In this document: positions 51,316 to 64,000 of the stretch, piece by piece
Numbering within the stretch: the first letter of the stretch is position 1
How the letters are laid out: every line of letters begins with the position of its first letter
Assembly (NCBI RefSeq): GCF_003595175.1
Contig: NZ_CP032419.1
Span: 1,054,001 to 1,118,000, forward strand
DNA from: Pseudomonas cavernae
GTDB lineage: Bacteria; Pseudomonadota; Gammaproteobacteria; Pseudomonadales; Pseudomonadaceae
Direction of reading: 5' to 3'
DNA length: 64,000 nt
Translations under genes and position numbers: made by a program
Notes under the pieces: generated by a model
What the model saw: the letters and a program-made list of their open reading frames with translations, nothing else
What the model was told of the DNA's origin: nothing
Database searches by the model: none

Positions 51316-51431
51316 GGCGCCGCGCGCATCCGCATGAGGTAGAGCGGACGCGCCGCCTCGCGGCAGCCCGCCGTAACTTCGCTAAGCCCAAGGTATCTTC
51401 GTGCCGATTGTCGTTTTATCTGGGAGAGCAA

Positions 51432-52049
51432 ATGCTAACTGCGTCTTTGCCTAAGCCTTTGCGGCTTACGCTACTGTTCTTCTCATTCGGCACTTCGCCC
51501 GCTGTTTTTGCCTGCCCGGCAGGACAGATCGAAGTCTGTGCGACCGCTTGCGTGTGTGTTCCGAACTACGGCGAGGTGCTGGGGCCGATCCACGAGGAAA
51601 TGACCCAAATAACCGCCCCTGTCTTGCAGGAATGGCTAGTGCAGTCACGCAACTCTGCTGCACGTGAAGGCACTCAGACCATCCCGCTGAATATTAGAAG
51701 CCAGCTCGAACAATATTATGAAAGTCGAGTGCTTGATGCCGTGCGCTACAAGGTTGGCGACAGCGGCGAGTTAAGCGCTGCACGCACCATGCTGCAGAAT
51801 CCAGAGATCACTGCGGTCACCCTCATCGATATCATTGTCTTCAGGTCTGAGGAGGACGCGCTGAACAATGTCGCGCTCTGGGCGCATGAGTTAAAGCATG
51901 TGCAGCAGTACCAGGATTGGGGTGTTCAAGAGTTTGCCATTCGCTACAGCCGCGACTACAACGCCGTCGAAGCGCCCGCGTACGAAATCCAGAATAAAGT
52001 CGCCAGCTCACTTAGAGAAGGCGCAGCCCAGCCCCCGCTTCCTCAATAG
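51432..52049 (+). CDS. Secreted DUF4157-type zincin-like protein
   Basis: 205 residues, ATG 51432 after GGAG. Signal peptide LTLLFFSFGTSPAVFA, then CPAGQIEVCATACVC. The motif ALWAHELKHVQQYQDWG has HELxH like the DUF4157 family, normally found in large toxin or contractile-injection loci. Here it is a stand-alone secreted gene of lower GC than its neighbours. A proline-rich C-terminus ends the protein. Catalytic activity is unproven. The downstream gap 52050-52230 holds a GCGCGGA/TCCGCGC hairpin. Confidence 0.75.
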   Translation: MLTASLPKPLRLTLLFFSFGTSPAVFACPAGQIEVCATACVCVPNYGEVLGPIHEEMTQITAPVLQEWLVQSRNSAAREGTQTIPLNIRSQLEQYYESRVLDAVRYKVGDSGELSAARTMLQNPEITAVTLIDIIVFRSEEDALNNVALWAHELKHVQQYQDWGVQEFAIRYSRDYNAVEAPAYEIQNKVASSLREGAAQPPLPQ

Positions 52050-52230
52050 CCCAACTCAAGCCTCGCAGTCTGCTTCGGTGACTACTGCCTTTCGCGGAGG
52101 GCCGGAGTCGACCTCAGTGGGAATCCTTGCTGCGTTCAATGTCCTTCTGGCTGATTCAGGCGCGGATTTGGTCCGCGCTGCCTTTCCTTGGCGAGGCAGC
52201 GACTTGTGCTTCCCAGGCCGCGCCCCGGTT

Positions 52231-53631
<1,401 letters not shown>

Positions 53632-53637
53632 CGACGC

Positions 53638-54921
53638 TTACTCCAGGAACAGGGTGGCGGGGTGTTCGAGCAGGCCGCGCACGGCCTGGATGAAGGCTGC
53701 CGCATCCATGCCGTCGACCACGCGGTGATCGAAGGACGAGGACAGGTTCATCATCTTGCGCACCACGATCTGGCCATTGACCACCATCGGCCGCTCGACC
53801 ATGCGGTTGACCCCGACGATCGCCACTTCCGGATGGTTGATCACCGGCGTGCTGGCAATGCCGCCCAGCGCGCCGAGGCTGCTCAGGGTGATGGTCGAGC
53901 CGGACAGTTCCTCGCGGCTGGCCTTGCCACTGCGCGCGGCGTCCGCCAGGCGTGCCACTTCCGCGGAGTTGCCCCACAGGTCGCGGGATTCGGCGTGGCG
54001 CAGCACCGGCACCATCAGGCCGCTGTCGCTCTGCGTGGCGACGCCCAGGTGCACCGCGCCGTAGCGGGTGACCACGTCGGCCTCATCGTCGTAGCGGGCG
54101 TTGAGCTGCGGGAACTCGCGCAGGGCGACCACCATCGCGCGGGCGATGAAGGGCAGCAGGGTCAGTTTGCCGCGTGCCGCGCCGTACTTGCCGTTGAGGT
54201 GCTGGCGCAGGGCTTCGAGGTCGGTGACGTCGATTTCCTCGACATAGCTGAAGTGCGGAATGCGCCGCTTGGCCTCGGCCATCTTCTGCGCGATCTTGCG
54301 GCGCAGACCGATCACCGGGATCTTCTGCTCGTCGTGGCGCGCGGCGTAGCCGGAGGCCACGGTGGCGCCGCCGTGGGTCAGGTAGAGCTCCAGGTCGTCG
54401 GGGAGGATGCGCCCGGCGGGGCCGCTGCCCTGTACGAACTGCAACTCGACGCCCAGGTCGCGGGCGCGCTGGCGGATCGCCGGGGAGGCCAGCGGTTTTT
54501 CCCCCGGCGCCCGGCGGACGGCCGGCGTCGGCGCTGGGCGGGCTGCCGGGGCGAGCGGCTTGGGCTCCACGCGGGCCTCGGGCTTCGCGGGTTGCGGGGT
54601 GGCTTCGGGCTTGGCTGCCGGCTGGGCTGGCGCTGCCTCCTGGGTCTTCGGCGGCGTGGCTTCCTTGAGGTTGCCCTGGCCTTCCACTTCCAGGCGGATC
54701 AGTTCGCCGCCCACGGCCAGCACCTGGCCCGGCTCCCCGCCGAGGGCGAGGATCTTCCCGGCTACCGGCGAGGGAATCTCCACCGTGGCCTTGTCGGTCA
54801 TGACTTCGGCCAGCACTTGGTCCTCATGAACCTCGTCGCCGACCTGTACGTGCCACTCCACCAGCTCGACTTCGGCGATGCCTTCGCCGATATCCGGCAT
54901 CTTGATGACGTGAATGCCCAT
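53638..54921 (-). CDS. bkdB: Branched-chain 2-oxoacid dehydrogenase E2
   Basis: 427 residues. One lipoyl domain with Lys44 in MTDKATVEIPS, a Pro/Ala linker (about 85-135), a subunit-binding domain near SPAIRQRARDLGVEL, and the acyltransferase domain with SFDHRVVDGMDAA. Ends in FLE. Transfers the acyl group to CoA. It touches bkdA2 without gap. Confidence 0.96.
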   Translation of the reverse strand: MGIHVIKMPDIGEGIAEVELVEWHVQVGDEVHEDQVLAEVMTDKATVEIPSPVAGKILALGGEPGQVLAVGGELIRLEVEGQGNLKEATPPKTQEAAPAQPAAKPEATPQPAKPEARVEPKPLAPAARPAPTPAVRRAPGEKPLASPAIRQRARDLGVELQFVQGSGPAGRILPDDLELYLTHGGATVASGYAARHDEQKIPVIGLRRKIAQKMAEAKRRIPHFSYVEEIDVTDLEALRQHLNGKYGAARGKLTLLPFIARAMVVALREFPQLNARYDDEADVVTRYGAVHLGVATQSDSGLMVPVLRHAESRDLWGNSAEVARLADAARSGKASREELSGSTITLSSLGALGGIASTPVINHPEVAIVGVNRMVERPMVVNGQIVVRKMMNLSSSFDHRVVDGMDAAAFIQAVRGLLEHPATLFLE

Positions 54922-57504
<2,583 letters not shown>

Positions 57505-57966
57505 ATGGCCGAACTCGACCGCATCGACCTCAAGATTCTCCGCGCTCTGGCCGAGGATGGCCGCCTGAGCTGGCGCGACCTGGCCATCAAGGTGGGCCTG
57601 TCGCTGACCCCGACGCTGCGCCGGGTGCGGCGCCTGGAGGAAGAGCATTACATCCAGGGTTACTTCGCCCGCCTCGACGAGGAGCGCCTGTCCGGGGCGA
57701 TGAGCGTGTTCGTCTCAGTCTCCTTAGAAAAGCAGACCGGCGACTACCTCGCTCGGTTCGAAGAACGCATAGTCGAGGCGCCGCAAGTGATGAGCTGCTT
57801 CCAGATGACCGGCGACGCCGACTACATGCTGCGCGTGGTGGTCAAGGATCTGGCCGCCTACCAGGCCTTCCTCACCAACACCCTGACCTGCATCCCCGGC
57901 GTCGCCGGGATCAAGTCGGCCTTCGCCCTGAAGTCGGTGATGCTGCGCTCGGCGCCGCCGCTCTGA
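57505..57966 (+). CDS. bkdR: Lrp/AsnC-family activator of the bkd operon
   Basis: 153 residues, N-terminal HTH LSWRDLAIKVGLSLTPTLRRVRRLE and a C-terminal RAM ligand-binding domain (SVSLEKQTGDYLARFEERI, GDADYMLRVVV). It is divergent from bkdA1, the arrangement known in Pseudomonas, where BkdR activates the operon in response to branched-chain amino acids. Confidence 0.93.
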   Translation: MAELDRIDLKILRALAEDGRLSWRDLAIKVGLSLTPTLRRVRRLEEEHYIQGYFARLDEERLSGAMSVFVSVSLEKQTGDYLARFEERIVEAPQVMSCFQMTGDADYMLRVVVKDLAAYQAFLTNTLTCIPGVAGIKSAFALKSVMLRSAPPL

Positions 57967-58066
57967 TTGCTCGCTGGCAAGGCAGGACGGTGGTTATTTC
58001 TGGGTGACTCACTGCGCTCGCTCTTCGGGCCGAAAGCGGTCACCCGCGAATGCCTGCTCTCGACCC

Positions 58067-59734
58067 AGGCTGTGTGAAAATGCCGGTATCGCCTAAATTT
58101 GATGAATCGATGTCAGCGGGGGCTGCACATGAAGCGATTCATCGAGGGGGAAAGTCGGGCACAGGTGAGTTTGCTTCCAGAGTGCTTGGATGACTACATT
58201 ACCGACGAGAACCCAATCCGTGTGGTTGAAGCGTTCGTCGAGCAGCTCGATCTGGCTGGGCTGGAGTTTTCCGGTGCAACTCCTGCCACAACGGGGCGTC
58301 CGTCCTACCATCCCGCGGTGTTGCTGAAGATCTACCTCTACGGTTACCTCAACCGCATTCAATCCAGCCGTCGCCTAGAGCGCGAATGTCAGCGCAACCT
58401 CGAACTGATGTGGCTAACTGAACGGTTGGCGCCAGACTTCAAAACCATTGCCGACTTCCGGCGCGATAACGGCAAAGCCACCCGCAATGTCTGTCGGCAG
58501 TTTGTTGTGCTGTGCCGCAACCTTGACCTGTTCTCACAGTCGATCGTGGCCATCGATGGCAGCAAGTTCAAGGCCGTCAACAATCGCGACCGGAACTTCA
58601 CCAAGGCCAAGTTGCGCGCACGAATGGAGCAGATCGAGAAGAGTATTGATAGGTATCTGGCGGCGATGGACACCGCCGACCGAACCCAGTCCGATGTCGT
58701 CGAGGCGAAGACGAGCCGTCTCCAGGACAAGATCGAGAAGCTCAAACAGCAAATGCAGGCGCTCAAGGAGATGGAACAACAGCTACACCAAGCGCCGGAT
58801 GGACAGGTATCTCTCACTGATCCCGATGCTCGCGCCATGGCCACCAGCGGCCGAGGCACCGGAGTGGTCGGCTACAACGTACAGACCGCCGTGGACGCTA
58901 AACATCACCTGATTGTCGCCCACGAAGTGACCAACGTTGGCCATGACCGAACTGCGCTGGCCATGATGGCCGAGCAAGCGCGGAGCGCCACCGGAGTCGA
59001 AGCCCTCACGGTCGTAGCCGACCGCGGCTATTTCAGTGGCGAAGAAATTCTCGCCTGCGAGCAGTCCGGCATAACCACCTACGTACCCAAGCCACTGACG
59101 TCGAACAGCAAGGCTGACGGTCGCTTCGGCAAGCAGGACTTCGTGTATGCGCCCGAGAAGAACGAATACCGCTGCCCCGCTGGGGAAAGCTTGATCTACC
59201 GCTACACGAACCTCGAGGCCGGGCTGACGACGCATGCCTACTGGAGTTCGAACTGCAAGCAGTGTTCGATCCGGTCGCAGTGCACCAGCCTTTCATATCG
59301 AAGAGTTCGGCGCTGGGAGCACGAGGGCGTCATCGATGCCATGCAACAGCGACTGGATCACCAGCCCGGGATGATGGGCGTGCGTCGTCAGACCGTTGAG
59401 CACCCGTTTGGAACGCTTAAATACTGGATGGGCTCGACGCATTTCCTGACAAGAACGCTGGCGCGTGTGAGCACCGAGATGAGCCTGCATGTACTCGCCT
59501 ACAACTTCAAACGACTGGTGAGCATCCTCGGCATCGCAGGAGCACTGGAAGCAATGCGGGCCTAAAGAGTGATGGCCTTTTTCCGCCCTCTATAAGCCTT
59601 CTGAGAGGGGTTTCAACCGACGTCAGGGCTTACCTCCGCCTCTTACGGCGATCTGCGGTGATCGGTTGCTTTGGCTGCCAAGGCGTGACCGGCTCTGGAA
59701 GTTGGTCGAGTTGCTGGCTGTTTTCACACAGCCT
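58067..59734 (+). mobile_element. IS1182-family insertion sequence
   Basis: Inverted ends AGGCTGTGTGAAAA (58067-58080) and TTTTCACACAGCCT (59721-59734) around one transposase gene. The pairing extends two bases (CC/GG) outside. GACCC occurs on both flanks, one base apart in register, so a target duplication is uncertain. The element is complete and about 1.67 kb. Confidence 0.88.
58129..59565 (+). CDS. IS1182-family transposase
   Basis: 478 residues from ATG 58129 (the frame opens 30 bases earlier). DDE residues in VAIDGSKFKAVNNRDRNF, VVADRGYFSGEE and RQTVEHPFGTLKYWMG. A DUF772-type N-terminus (RPSYHPAVLLKIYLYGYLNRIQSSRRLE) and a coiled middle (about 180-215). A zinc-like CKQCSIRSQC lies before the last catalytic residue. 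Intact. Confidence 0.95.
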   Translation: MKRFIEGESRAQVSLLPECLDDYITDENPIRVVEAFVEQLDLAGLEFSGATPATTGRPSYHPAVLLKIYLYGYLNRIQSSRRLERECQRNLELMWLTERLAPDFKTIADFRRDNGKATRNVCRQFVVLCRNLDLFSQSIVAIDGSKFKAVNNRDRNFTKAKLRARMEQIEKSIDRYLAAMDTADRTQSDVVEAKTSRLQDKIEKLKQQMQALKEMEQQLHQAPDGQVSLTDPDARAMATSGRGTGVVGYNVQTAVDAKHHLIVAHEVTNVGHDRTALAMMAEQARSATGVEALTVVADRGYFSGEEILACEQSGITTYVPKPLTSNSKADGRFGKQDFVYAPEKNEYRCPAGESLIYRYTNLEAGLTTHAYWSSNCKQCSIRSQCTSLSYRRVRRWEHEGVIDAMQQRLDHQPGMMGVRRQTVEHPFGTLKYWMGSTHFLTRTLARVSTEMSLHVLAYNFKRLVSILGIAGALEAMRA

Positions 59735-59895
59735 GGACCCATAGCGGACACTAACGCCTTAGTTAACCGGCGCCGTAGGCGCAGGCCGGAGGGTACCAAT
59801 ACAGGCCATGACAATGCGAAGCATGGCCTGTGTTAGCGTCCGCTTTGAACGACCAGTTAGGCTGGGATGCAAAAGCACAGCTCCCACACGGTGGA
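59735..59895. other. Short intergenic stretch with hairpin
   Basis: Contains CAGGCCATG / CATGGCCTG arms (59805-59833), which may end transcription of the TIR-like gene or be an IS scar. Nothing else seen. Confidence 0.4.
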
Positions 59896-61416
59896 CTAGT
59901 TCTGCTCCGGCGACATGACTGCTCCTATGCTAAGTAGGCCGAGCCCGGGAGGTGGCATGGGGTGGATATCGGAAGATAACAGCTTGAGTTCCGCTTCTCT
60001 TATCTGACGCTTTCCGTTGGCTTGCGTCTTCTCAAAGCGCTTTTCTTCAGCACTCCTTTTCTTGAGCGCACTAGCCATTCTGTCGTATGCATACTCAGAC
60101 ATGGGCTCACTCTTAAGTGCACGCTCCAAGTACGTAATTGCTTCACTGGGTAGACCTTTGTTGTTAAGCAGGTTTCCAATGTTTGAAACTATCCATTGCG
60201 AGGAGTCCTCTGGCTTCATGAGAGCTTCAGCTTTTCGGTATGCTTGGAGTGCTTGATCGTAGAGATCAAGGCGCAGGCAAGAGTTGCCAAGGTAGCCGAG
60301 ATACTCAATGGACTTCGGGTTCTCGATCGAAAGGTTCCAGAGAAGTGCAACAGCAATTTCATGAAGATCTATTTCTTGGGCTAGCCGTGCGTATTTATAC
60401 CGAAGTGCCACGTGGGTCGGATGATTGACGAAGCATTTCTGAATAATCTGAAGTGCCTCTGCGGTTTTTGTCTCGCGTTAAAATGCTTCGGCAAGATCGA
60501 TCGCCACATCTGGAAATTGCTCGGGACCAAACTTCTGTAACTCAGCGATCGCGCTTTCGTTGTCTTGGGAATCGCTGTGGCAAAGAGCAATAGCCCGACT
60601 AATCGATGCGTCCTTGGGGTATTTCGTTTGCGCATTAGCGAGGATGGACATGGCTGCATTAGCACGCTTCACAAATCGAAGTATGTGAGCCACATTCACC
60701 TGAATATTAGGCTTGTCTGAGTGTGCTTCAGCGAAGGCAGTGAGGGGACTTATGTCGGTCTCGCCTCCGAGGTGATATTCGCATACCAAGACCCAGGCCT
60801 GATGTATCAGTGCATCATCGCCGGTTTGTTTTGGAATCTCCTCAAGAAGAGATTTCCGCGCCTCTGAATATTTTTTATCAAAGAACTCATTAAACCAAGA
60901 GCGATTTACGCTGGGCTCGCTGTTCTCGGAATTGACCATACTAACTAGGCGGCCTGGTACAAAACCTAGAGACCGCATCTGGGTTCGTATTTGATTGCAC
61001 GCTGCTCCTGTTGCAGCCTGCATGCTTCCGTCTGATCTGTTTTCCTCGTATTTTCCGGGGGTGATCCCGAGGAGATCGCTTGGTAGATGCAATTCTCCGT
61101 TCATCGGCAGGAGAAAATAAACTCTATCTCGGCCGAGTTTTCCAATAAACAGACCGAACTCAAAAAGCACGTTGTCACGCACGGTGGCAGATGAAGTACT
61201 TCGGATTTTGATCAAATCATCTGGAGAAAAAACGAATACTGCAAAGTCGCTTTCTTGCAGAGCCTTCGAAAGCGACTCAATTGTCGTTTTGGAAAGCTCA
61301 AATACACCCTGATCCCAAACGGTGACTTCAGCATCATGGAGGAGGTTTTGTTGTACTGCGTAAGCAACATTCAGGCCCTCCACAGAGGATCCTATAAAAA
61401 CGCGAGGCTTGGCCAT
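59896..61416 (-). pseudogene. TIR-like / TPR defence-type gene broken by one stop codon
   Basis: Two stretches in the same frame, 60478-61416 (312 residues) and 59896-60477, are separated by a single TAA at 60478-60480 (AEAF-stop-RETKTAEAL). The first ~150 residues begin PRVFIGSSVEGLNVAYAVQ, with VTVWDQGVFELSKTTIESL and FAVFVFSPDD, as in TIR-like nucleotide-binding domains of CBASS/Pycsar effectors. Then come an unassigned helical part and TPR-like repeats that continue past the stop (YLGYLGNSCLRLDLYDQALQAYRKAE). A CAA-to-TAA change would explain it. The truncated N-terminal protein could still be made. GC is low, as in transferred defence genes. Confidence 0.78.
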
Positions 61417-61814
61417 AATGGGGTCCAGAGTGTTGAGATGGTTGCGTGATCGGGAATCCTAACTATAAGTAGGCGACAGATGCGAAGTGATTTTTACACC
61501 ACTTGTGTCGCATAACGTCCCTTGCTCACCTGTACGCCCTTGACCCCATTGAGCCGATCACTCGAAACGCGACATGAAGCTGATGGGAAAGCGACAACAG
61601 TAGGCGGGAGGTTAGGAAGTCGTTTGCTAAATGTCTATGGTCGGTGTCGGCGCAAGCGTCGTCACCCAGCGAGTGCCCGCTTTTGGCCGATCTCTGTCTC
61701 TCGCGAACGTCCGTTGTGGGTCGACTCCGGCCTGTCACGACCGGCAACAGTCGACAGAAGCGGACCTTCAAGAGATCCGCAAGGCCAGGAGCGGCCGGGA
61801 CAAGGCCGGGAACC
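61417..61814. other. 398-base gap, decayed sequence
   Basis: No convincing gene. The AT-rich start near 61440-61500 is likely the promoter region of the TIR-like gene; the rest looks like decayed sequence (tcgactccggcctgtcacgacc, gtcgacagaagcgg). Confidence 0.45.
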
Positions 61815-62939
61815 TCAAGTGAGCGGAAGATTCTTGGTGACGCAATGAATACCGCCGCCGCCGGCGGCGATCGGGTCGATATTCACCTGTTCCACCACCC
61901 GTCCCGGATAGAGCTTGGTCAGCAGGTCCTTACAGTATTTGTCCGCCGCCGCGTCGCCGAACTGCGGGGCGATCACGGCGCCGTTGATCGGCAGGTAGTT
62001 GATGTAGCCCGGCGCGAAATCCGGGTTGTTGCGGCTGTACTGGTTGCTGCGCACCGTCAGGGGCGGCGGCAGGGTGTGGACCACCAGCTTGCGTCCATCG
62101 GCATCGGTGGCCGCGTTGAGGATTTCCAGGTGCTTGCGGGTCACGGCGTAGTCGTAGGACTTGGGGTCGTTGTCCAGGTTGGCGATCACCACGCCGGGTT
62201 TGACGAAGCGCGCATAGAAGTCGACGTGGGCGTCGGGGATGTCCTTGTTCTTGATGCCCGGCAGCCAGATGATCTTGCGCAGGCCGAGGTTGGCCTTCAG
62301 CTCGGCCTCGATCTGCGCCTTGCTCATACCCGGGTTGCGGTTGCTGTTGACCCAGCAGCTCTCGGTGATGATCGCGGTGCCGTGGCCGTCCACCTCGATG
62401 CCACCGCCTTCACCCACCAGCGCGCTGCGAATGTAACTGGCCTCCAGCTCGTAGCTCAGGGTGGCGGCCGCACGGGTGTCGTTGCTCGCCGGCTGCTTGT
62501 CACCCCAGCCGTTGAAGTTGAAGTCCACCAGGCCCAGGCCACCCGCTCCGTCGACCACGAAGCAGCCACCGTAGTCACGCACCCAGACGTCATCCAGCGG
62601 CATGGTCAGGAACTCGATGTTGGTGGTGCCGCATTTGCTCCTCGCCTGGGATAGCTGGTTGGCCCGGCACAGGACGGTTACCGGCTGGTACTTGGCGATG
62701 GTCTTGGCGAGCAGGGCGATGGTGTTGTTGACGGCAGTCTCCCAGCCCTCCCAGACGCGGGAAGAAGCCGCGAAGGCCAGGATCACCCGCTCCTGCGGGC
62801 CGTGTTCGTCGGGCATGTACCAACTCGCGGCCAGGGCGGCGGGAACGCGGGCCGCGCCGAAACCGAGGCCGAGCGAGGCGACGGCGCCGATGCCGCTGGC
62901 GGCCATCAGCTGTTTGATGAAGTCACGACGTGTAGACAT
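61815..62939 (-). CDS. Tat-exported agmatine deiminase-family protein
   Basis: 374 residues from ATG 62939 behind GAGGGA. Twin-arginine signal STRRDFIKQL then a hydrophobic stretch ending near ALAAS. It is a PAD-type guanidine-modifying enzyme: PLDDVWVRDYGGCF, GEGGGIEVDGHGTAIITESC, IPDAHVDFYARFV and the catalytic Cys in GGGGIHCVTKNLP. It would convert agmatine to N-carbamoylputrescine in the periplasm. Next to a porin and a polyamine-binding protein. Confidence 0.9.
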   Translation of the reverse strand: MSTRRDFIKQLMAASGIGAVASLGLGFGAARVPAALAASWYMPDEHGPQERVILAFAASSRVWEGWETAVNNTIALLAKTIAKYQPVTVLCRANQLSQARSKCGTTNIEFLTMPLDDVWVRDYGGCFVVDGAGGLGLVDFNFNGWGDKQPASNDTRAAATLSYELEASYIRSALVGEGGGIEVDGHGTAIITESCWVNSNRNPGMSKAQIEAELKANLGLRKIIWLPGIKNKDIPDAHVDFYARFVKPGVVIANLDNDPKSYDYAVTRKHLEILNAATDADGRKLVVHTLPPPLTVRSNQYSRNNPDFAPGYINYLPINGAVIAPQFGDAAADKYCKDLLTKLYPGRVVEQVNIDPIAAGGGGIHCVTKNLPLT

Positions 62940-63050
62940 GGTGGGTCCCTCTTCTGGTGGGGGGGTGTGATGCCGCCGCAACCGGTCGGCTCGCCATCAA
63001 TGGCTTGCTGCTCCCTGGCACGACGGACGGGCCGGCGGCCCGTCGCCGGC

Positions 63051-63782
63051 TCAAAAGGTCTTGTTGGCGCCCAGCACCAGGGTGGCCGAGCAAACGTCGT
63101 CGAAGCCCATGTAGTTGGCGCATTCGCTGTCCGCGAGATCGGTATCGACGTAGCTGGCCGACCAGTTCAGGCCGAGCAGTTCCTTGCTCAGCTTGAGCTG
63201 CCATTCGCGGTAGCTGCTGCGGGTGTCGCCGGCGCCATCGAGCAGCAGCGGATCCTTGGGGTCGACCTTGCCGTAGCGCAGGTCCAGGGCCACGTCCGCC
63301 GGCAGCAGGGTGCCGTAGCCGACGTAGCTGTACAGGTAGCTCTGGTCGCCACCGAGGTTGTCGGAGTAGTAGGCACCCAGCTTGGCGCCATAGGCGGTCA
63401 GCTGGCTGAAGTACTCGCCGTAGTTGAGCTCGCTCTGCCGCGGGTACTCGTACTTGTAGTAGGCGGTGTCCAGGCTGATGTCGTCGCTGATCTGCCAGTT
63501 GTAGCCGGCGTAGTAGTCCAGCTCCTGGCGCGTCTTGCTGCTCAGGCCGAAGTCGACGTTGGAACTCCACACCCCGGCATACAGGCCGCTGCTGTGGCTG
63601 AGGGTGGCCGAGCCCTGCAGCGCCGGGTCGTTCTGGGTCTGCGAGATGCCGCGGGTGCGGTAGTCGCTGTAGACGCCGGCATCCAGGTACAGGGCGAAGT
63701 CTTGGTTCAGCTCGATGGCCTGGCTCAGCCCCCAGGGGGCGAGTAGGACGATGGCCAGGGCGGCCTTGGACGGGTACTGCAT
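63051..63782 (-). CDS. TorF-family putative porin
   Basis: 243 residues from ATG 63782 after GGAG. Signal peptide AALAIVLLAPWGLSQA. Beta-rich mature part with VYSDYRTRGISQTQNDPALQG (Gcw_chp/TorF signature), ending NKTF. A small outer-membrane barrel, possibly for polyamine-like solutes given its neighbours. It is co-directional with, and between, the agmatine deiminase and the polyamine-binding protein genes. Confidence 0.88.
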   Translation of the reverse strand: MQYPSKAALAIVLLAPWGLSQAIELNQDFALYLDAGVYSDYRTRGISQTQNDPALQGSATLSHSSGLYAGVWSSNVDFGLSSKTRQELDYYAGYNWQISDDISLDTAYYKYEYPRQSELNYGEYFSQLTAYGAKLGAYYSDNLGGDQSYLYSYVGYGTLLPADVALDLRYGKVDPKDPLLLDGAGDTRSSYREWQLKLSKELLGLNWSASYVDTDLADSECANYMGFDDVCSATLVLGANKTF

Positions 63783-63885
63783 GGAGAGGCTCCTTTCTTG
63801 TTGTTGTGGGCAAGGCGCTGCCATGCCGCGCCGACTGGCGCGGCGGCAGTTGGGGCTCGGGTGGTCGGCCGCGGGGGCCGGAGCG

Positions 63886-64000
63886 TCAGTGGCTGGCGGT
63901 CTTGAAGGTGGTCCAGGCACGCATGCGCGCGCGCATCGAGCGCTGCGGGATGTCCTTGCCGGGAATCAGCCGCGCGTAGGTGGCTTCGTCGACGTAGATG
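63886..64000 (-). CDS. Polyamine-binding protein, C-terminal fragment (window edge)
   Basis: The last ~38 codons are in view: IYVDEATYARLIPGKDIP, then RARMRAWTTFKTASH and stop. The end resembles PotF/SpuD-type periplasmic polyamine-binding proteins (YPDEATMAKL... RTWTRIKTG pattern). The rest is outside the window, so the assignment is tentative. Confidence 0.6.
   Translation of the reverse strand, partial: IYVDEATYARLIPGKDIPQRSMRARMRAWTTFKTASH

Noticed and set aside
61526..61822. Small frames upstream of the agmatine deiminase gene end
   Set aside because: No ribosome-binding site, no family match, composition of decayed intergenic DNA.

Overview
The window is a chromosomal segment of a high-GC Pseudomonas-type gammaproteobacterium. 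The evidence is gene content and order as I remember them from P. aeruginosa, not a database search. Two blocks match that memory: the thiolase / acyl-CoA ligase / DUF1302 / DUF1329 / MalT-like LuxR block (about 0.8-10.3 kb), and the OmpA-lipoprotein / acyltransferase / pta / ackA / slyD / glutathione peroxidase / TetR / ene-reductase / glycosyltransferase block (about 33-44 kb). The bkd operon with divergent bkdR (52-58 kb) is also typical of the genus.

Layout. 0-10.3 kb: a sulfite-reductase-associated DUF934 protein, then the fatty-acid-type locus with its large LuxR regulator. 10.5-21.8 kb: mixed housekeeping and stress genes (alpha/beta hydrolase, PLD-family lipoprotein, Ohr, MerR regulator with a CDF metal exporter, two paralogous metal-dependent hydrolases, AraC regulator, small exonuclease), with several ~150-200 bp palindromic MITE-like repeats. 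An IS110-family element lies between the two hydrolase paralogs. 21.99-32.65 kb: a ~10.6 kb integrative element in the 5' end of an MBL-fold hydrolase gene. It carries an AlpA-like regulator, a TrfA-like replication initiator with five phased 22-bp iterons and a DnaA box, an unknown gene, a truncated antidote gene, an orphan GspC-like protein, a two-part secreted RHS protein with a variable toxin-like tail, a candidate immunity gene and a tyrosine integrase. 32.6-44.3 kb: conserved core genes. 44.5-52 kb: ABC exporter, CapA-like protein, secreted M20 amidohydrolase with divergent LysR regulator, lipoate-ligase-like protein and a secreted DUF4157 protein. 52-58 kb: bkd operon. 58-61.4 kb: an IS1182-family element and a TIR-like/TPR defence-type gene broken by one in-frame stop. 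61.8-64 kb: a Tat-exported agmatine-deiminase-family protein, a TorF-type porin and the end of a polyamine-binding protein gene.

The most interesting points are four. (1) The IS110 element carries a readable bridge RNA: both loops have guides matching its own ends and the chromosomal target, and the target is the end of a REP-like palindrome. (2) On the integrative element a single RHS shell is encoded as two consecutive proteins, each with its own Sec signal peptide, next to an orphan GspC-like gene. This suggests a periplasmically assembled toxin exported by type II secretion (inference). (3) The element carries an iteron-type origin, so it may replicate when excised. (4) A MITE-like palindrome sits between a MerR-type promoter and the metal exporter it should drive.

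Starts were chosen from visible Shine-Dalgarno sequences and family length. No database search was run.
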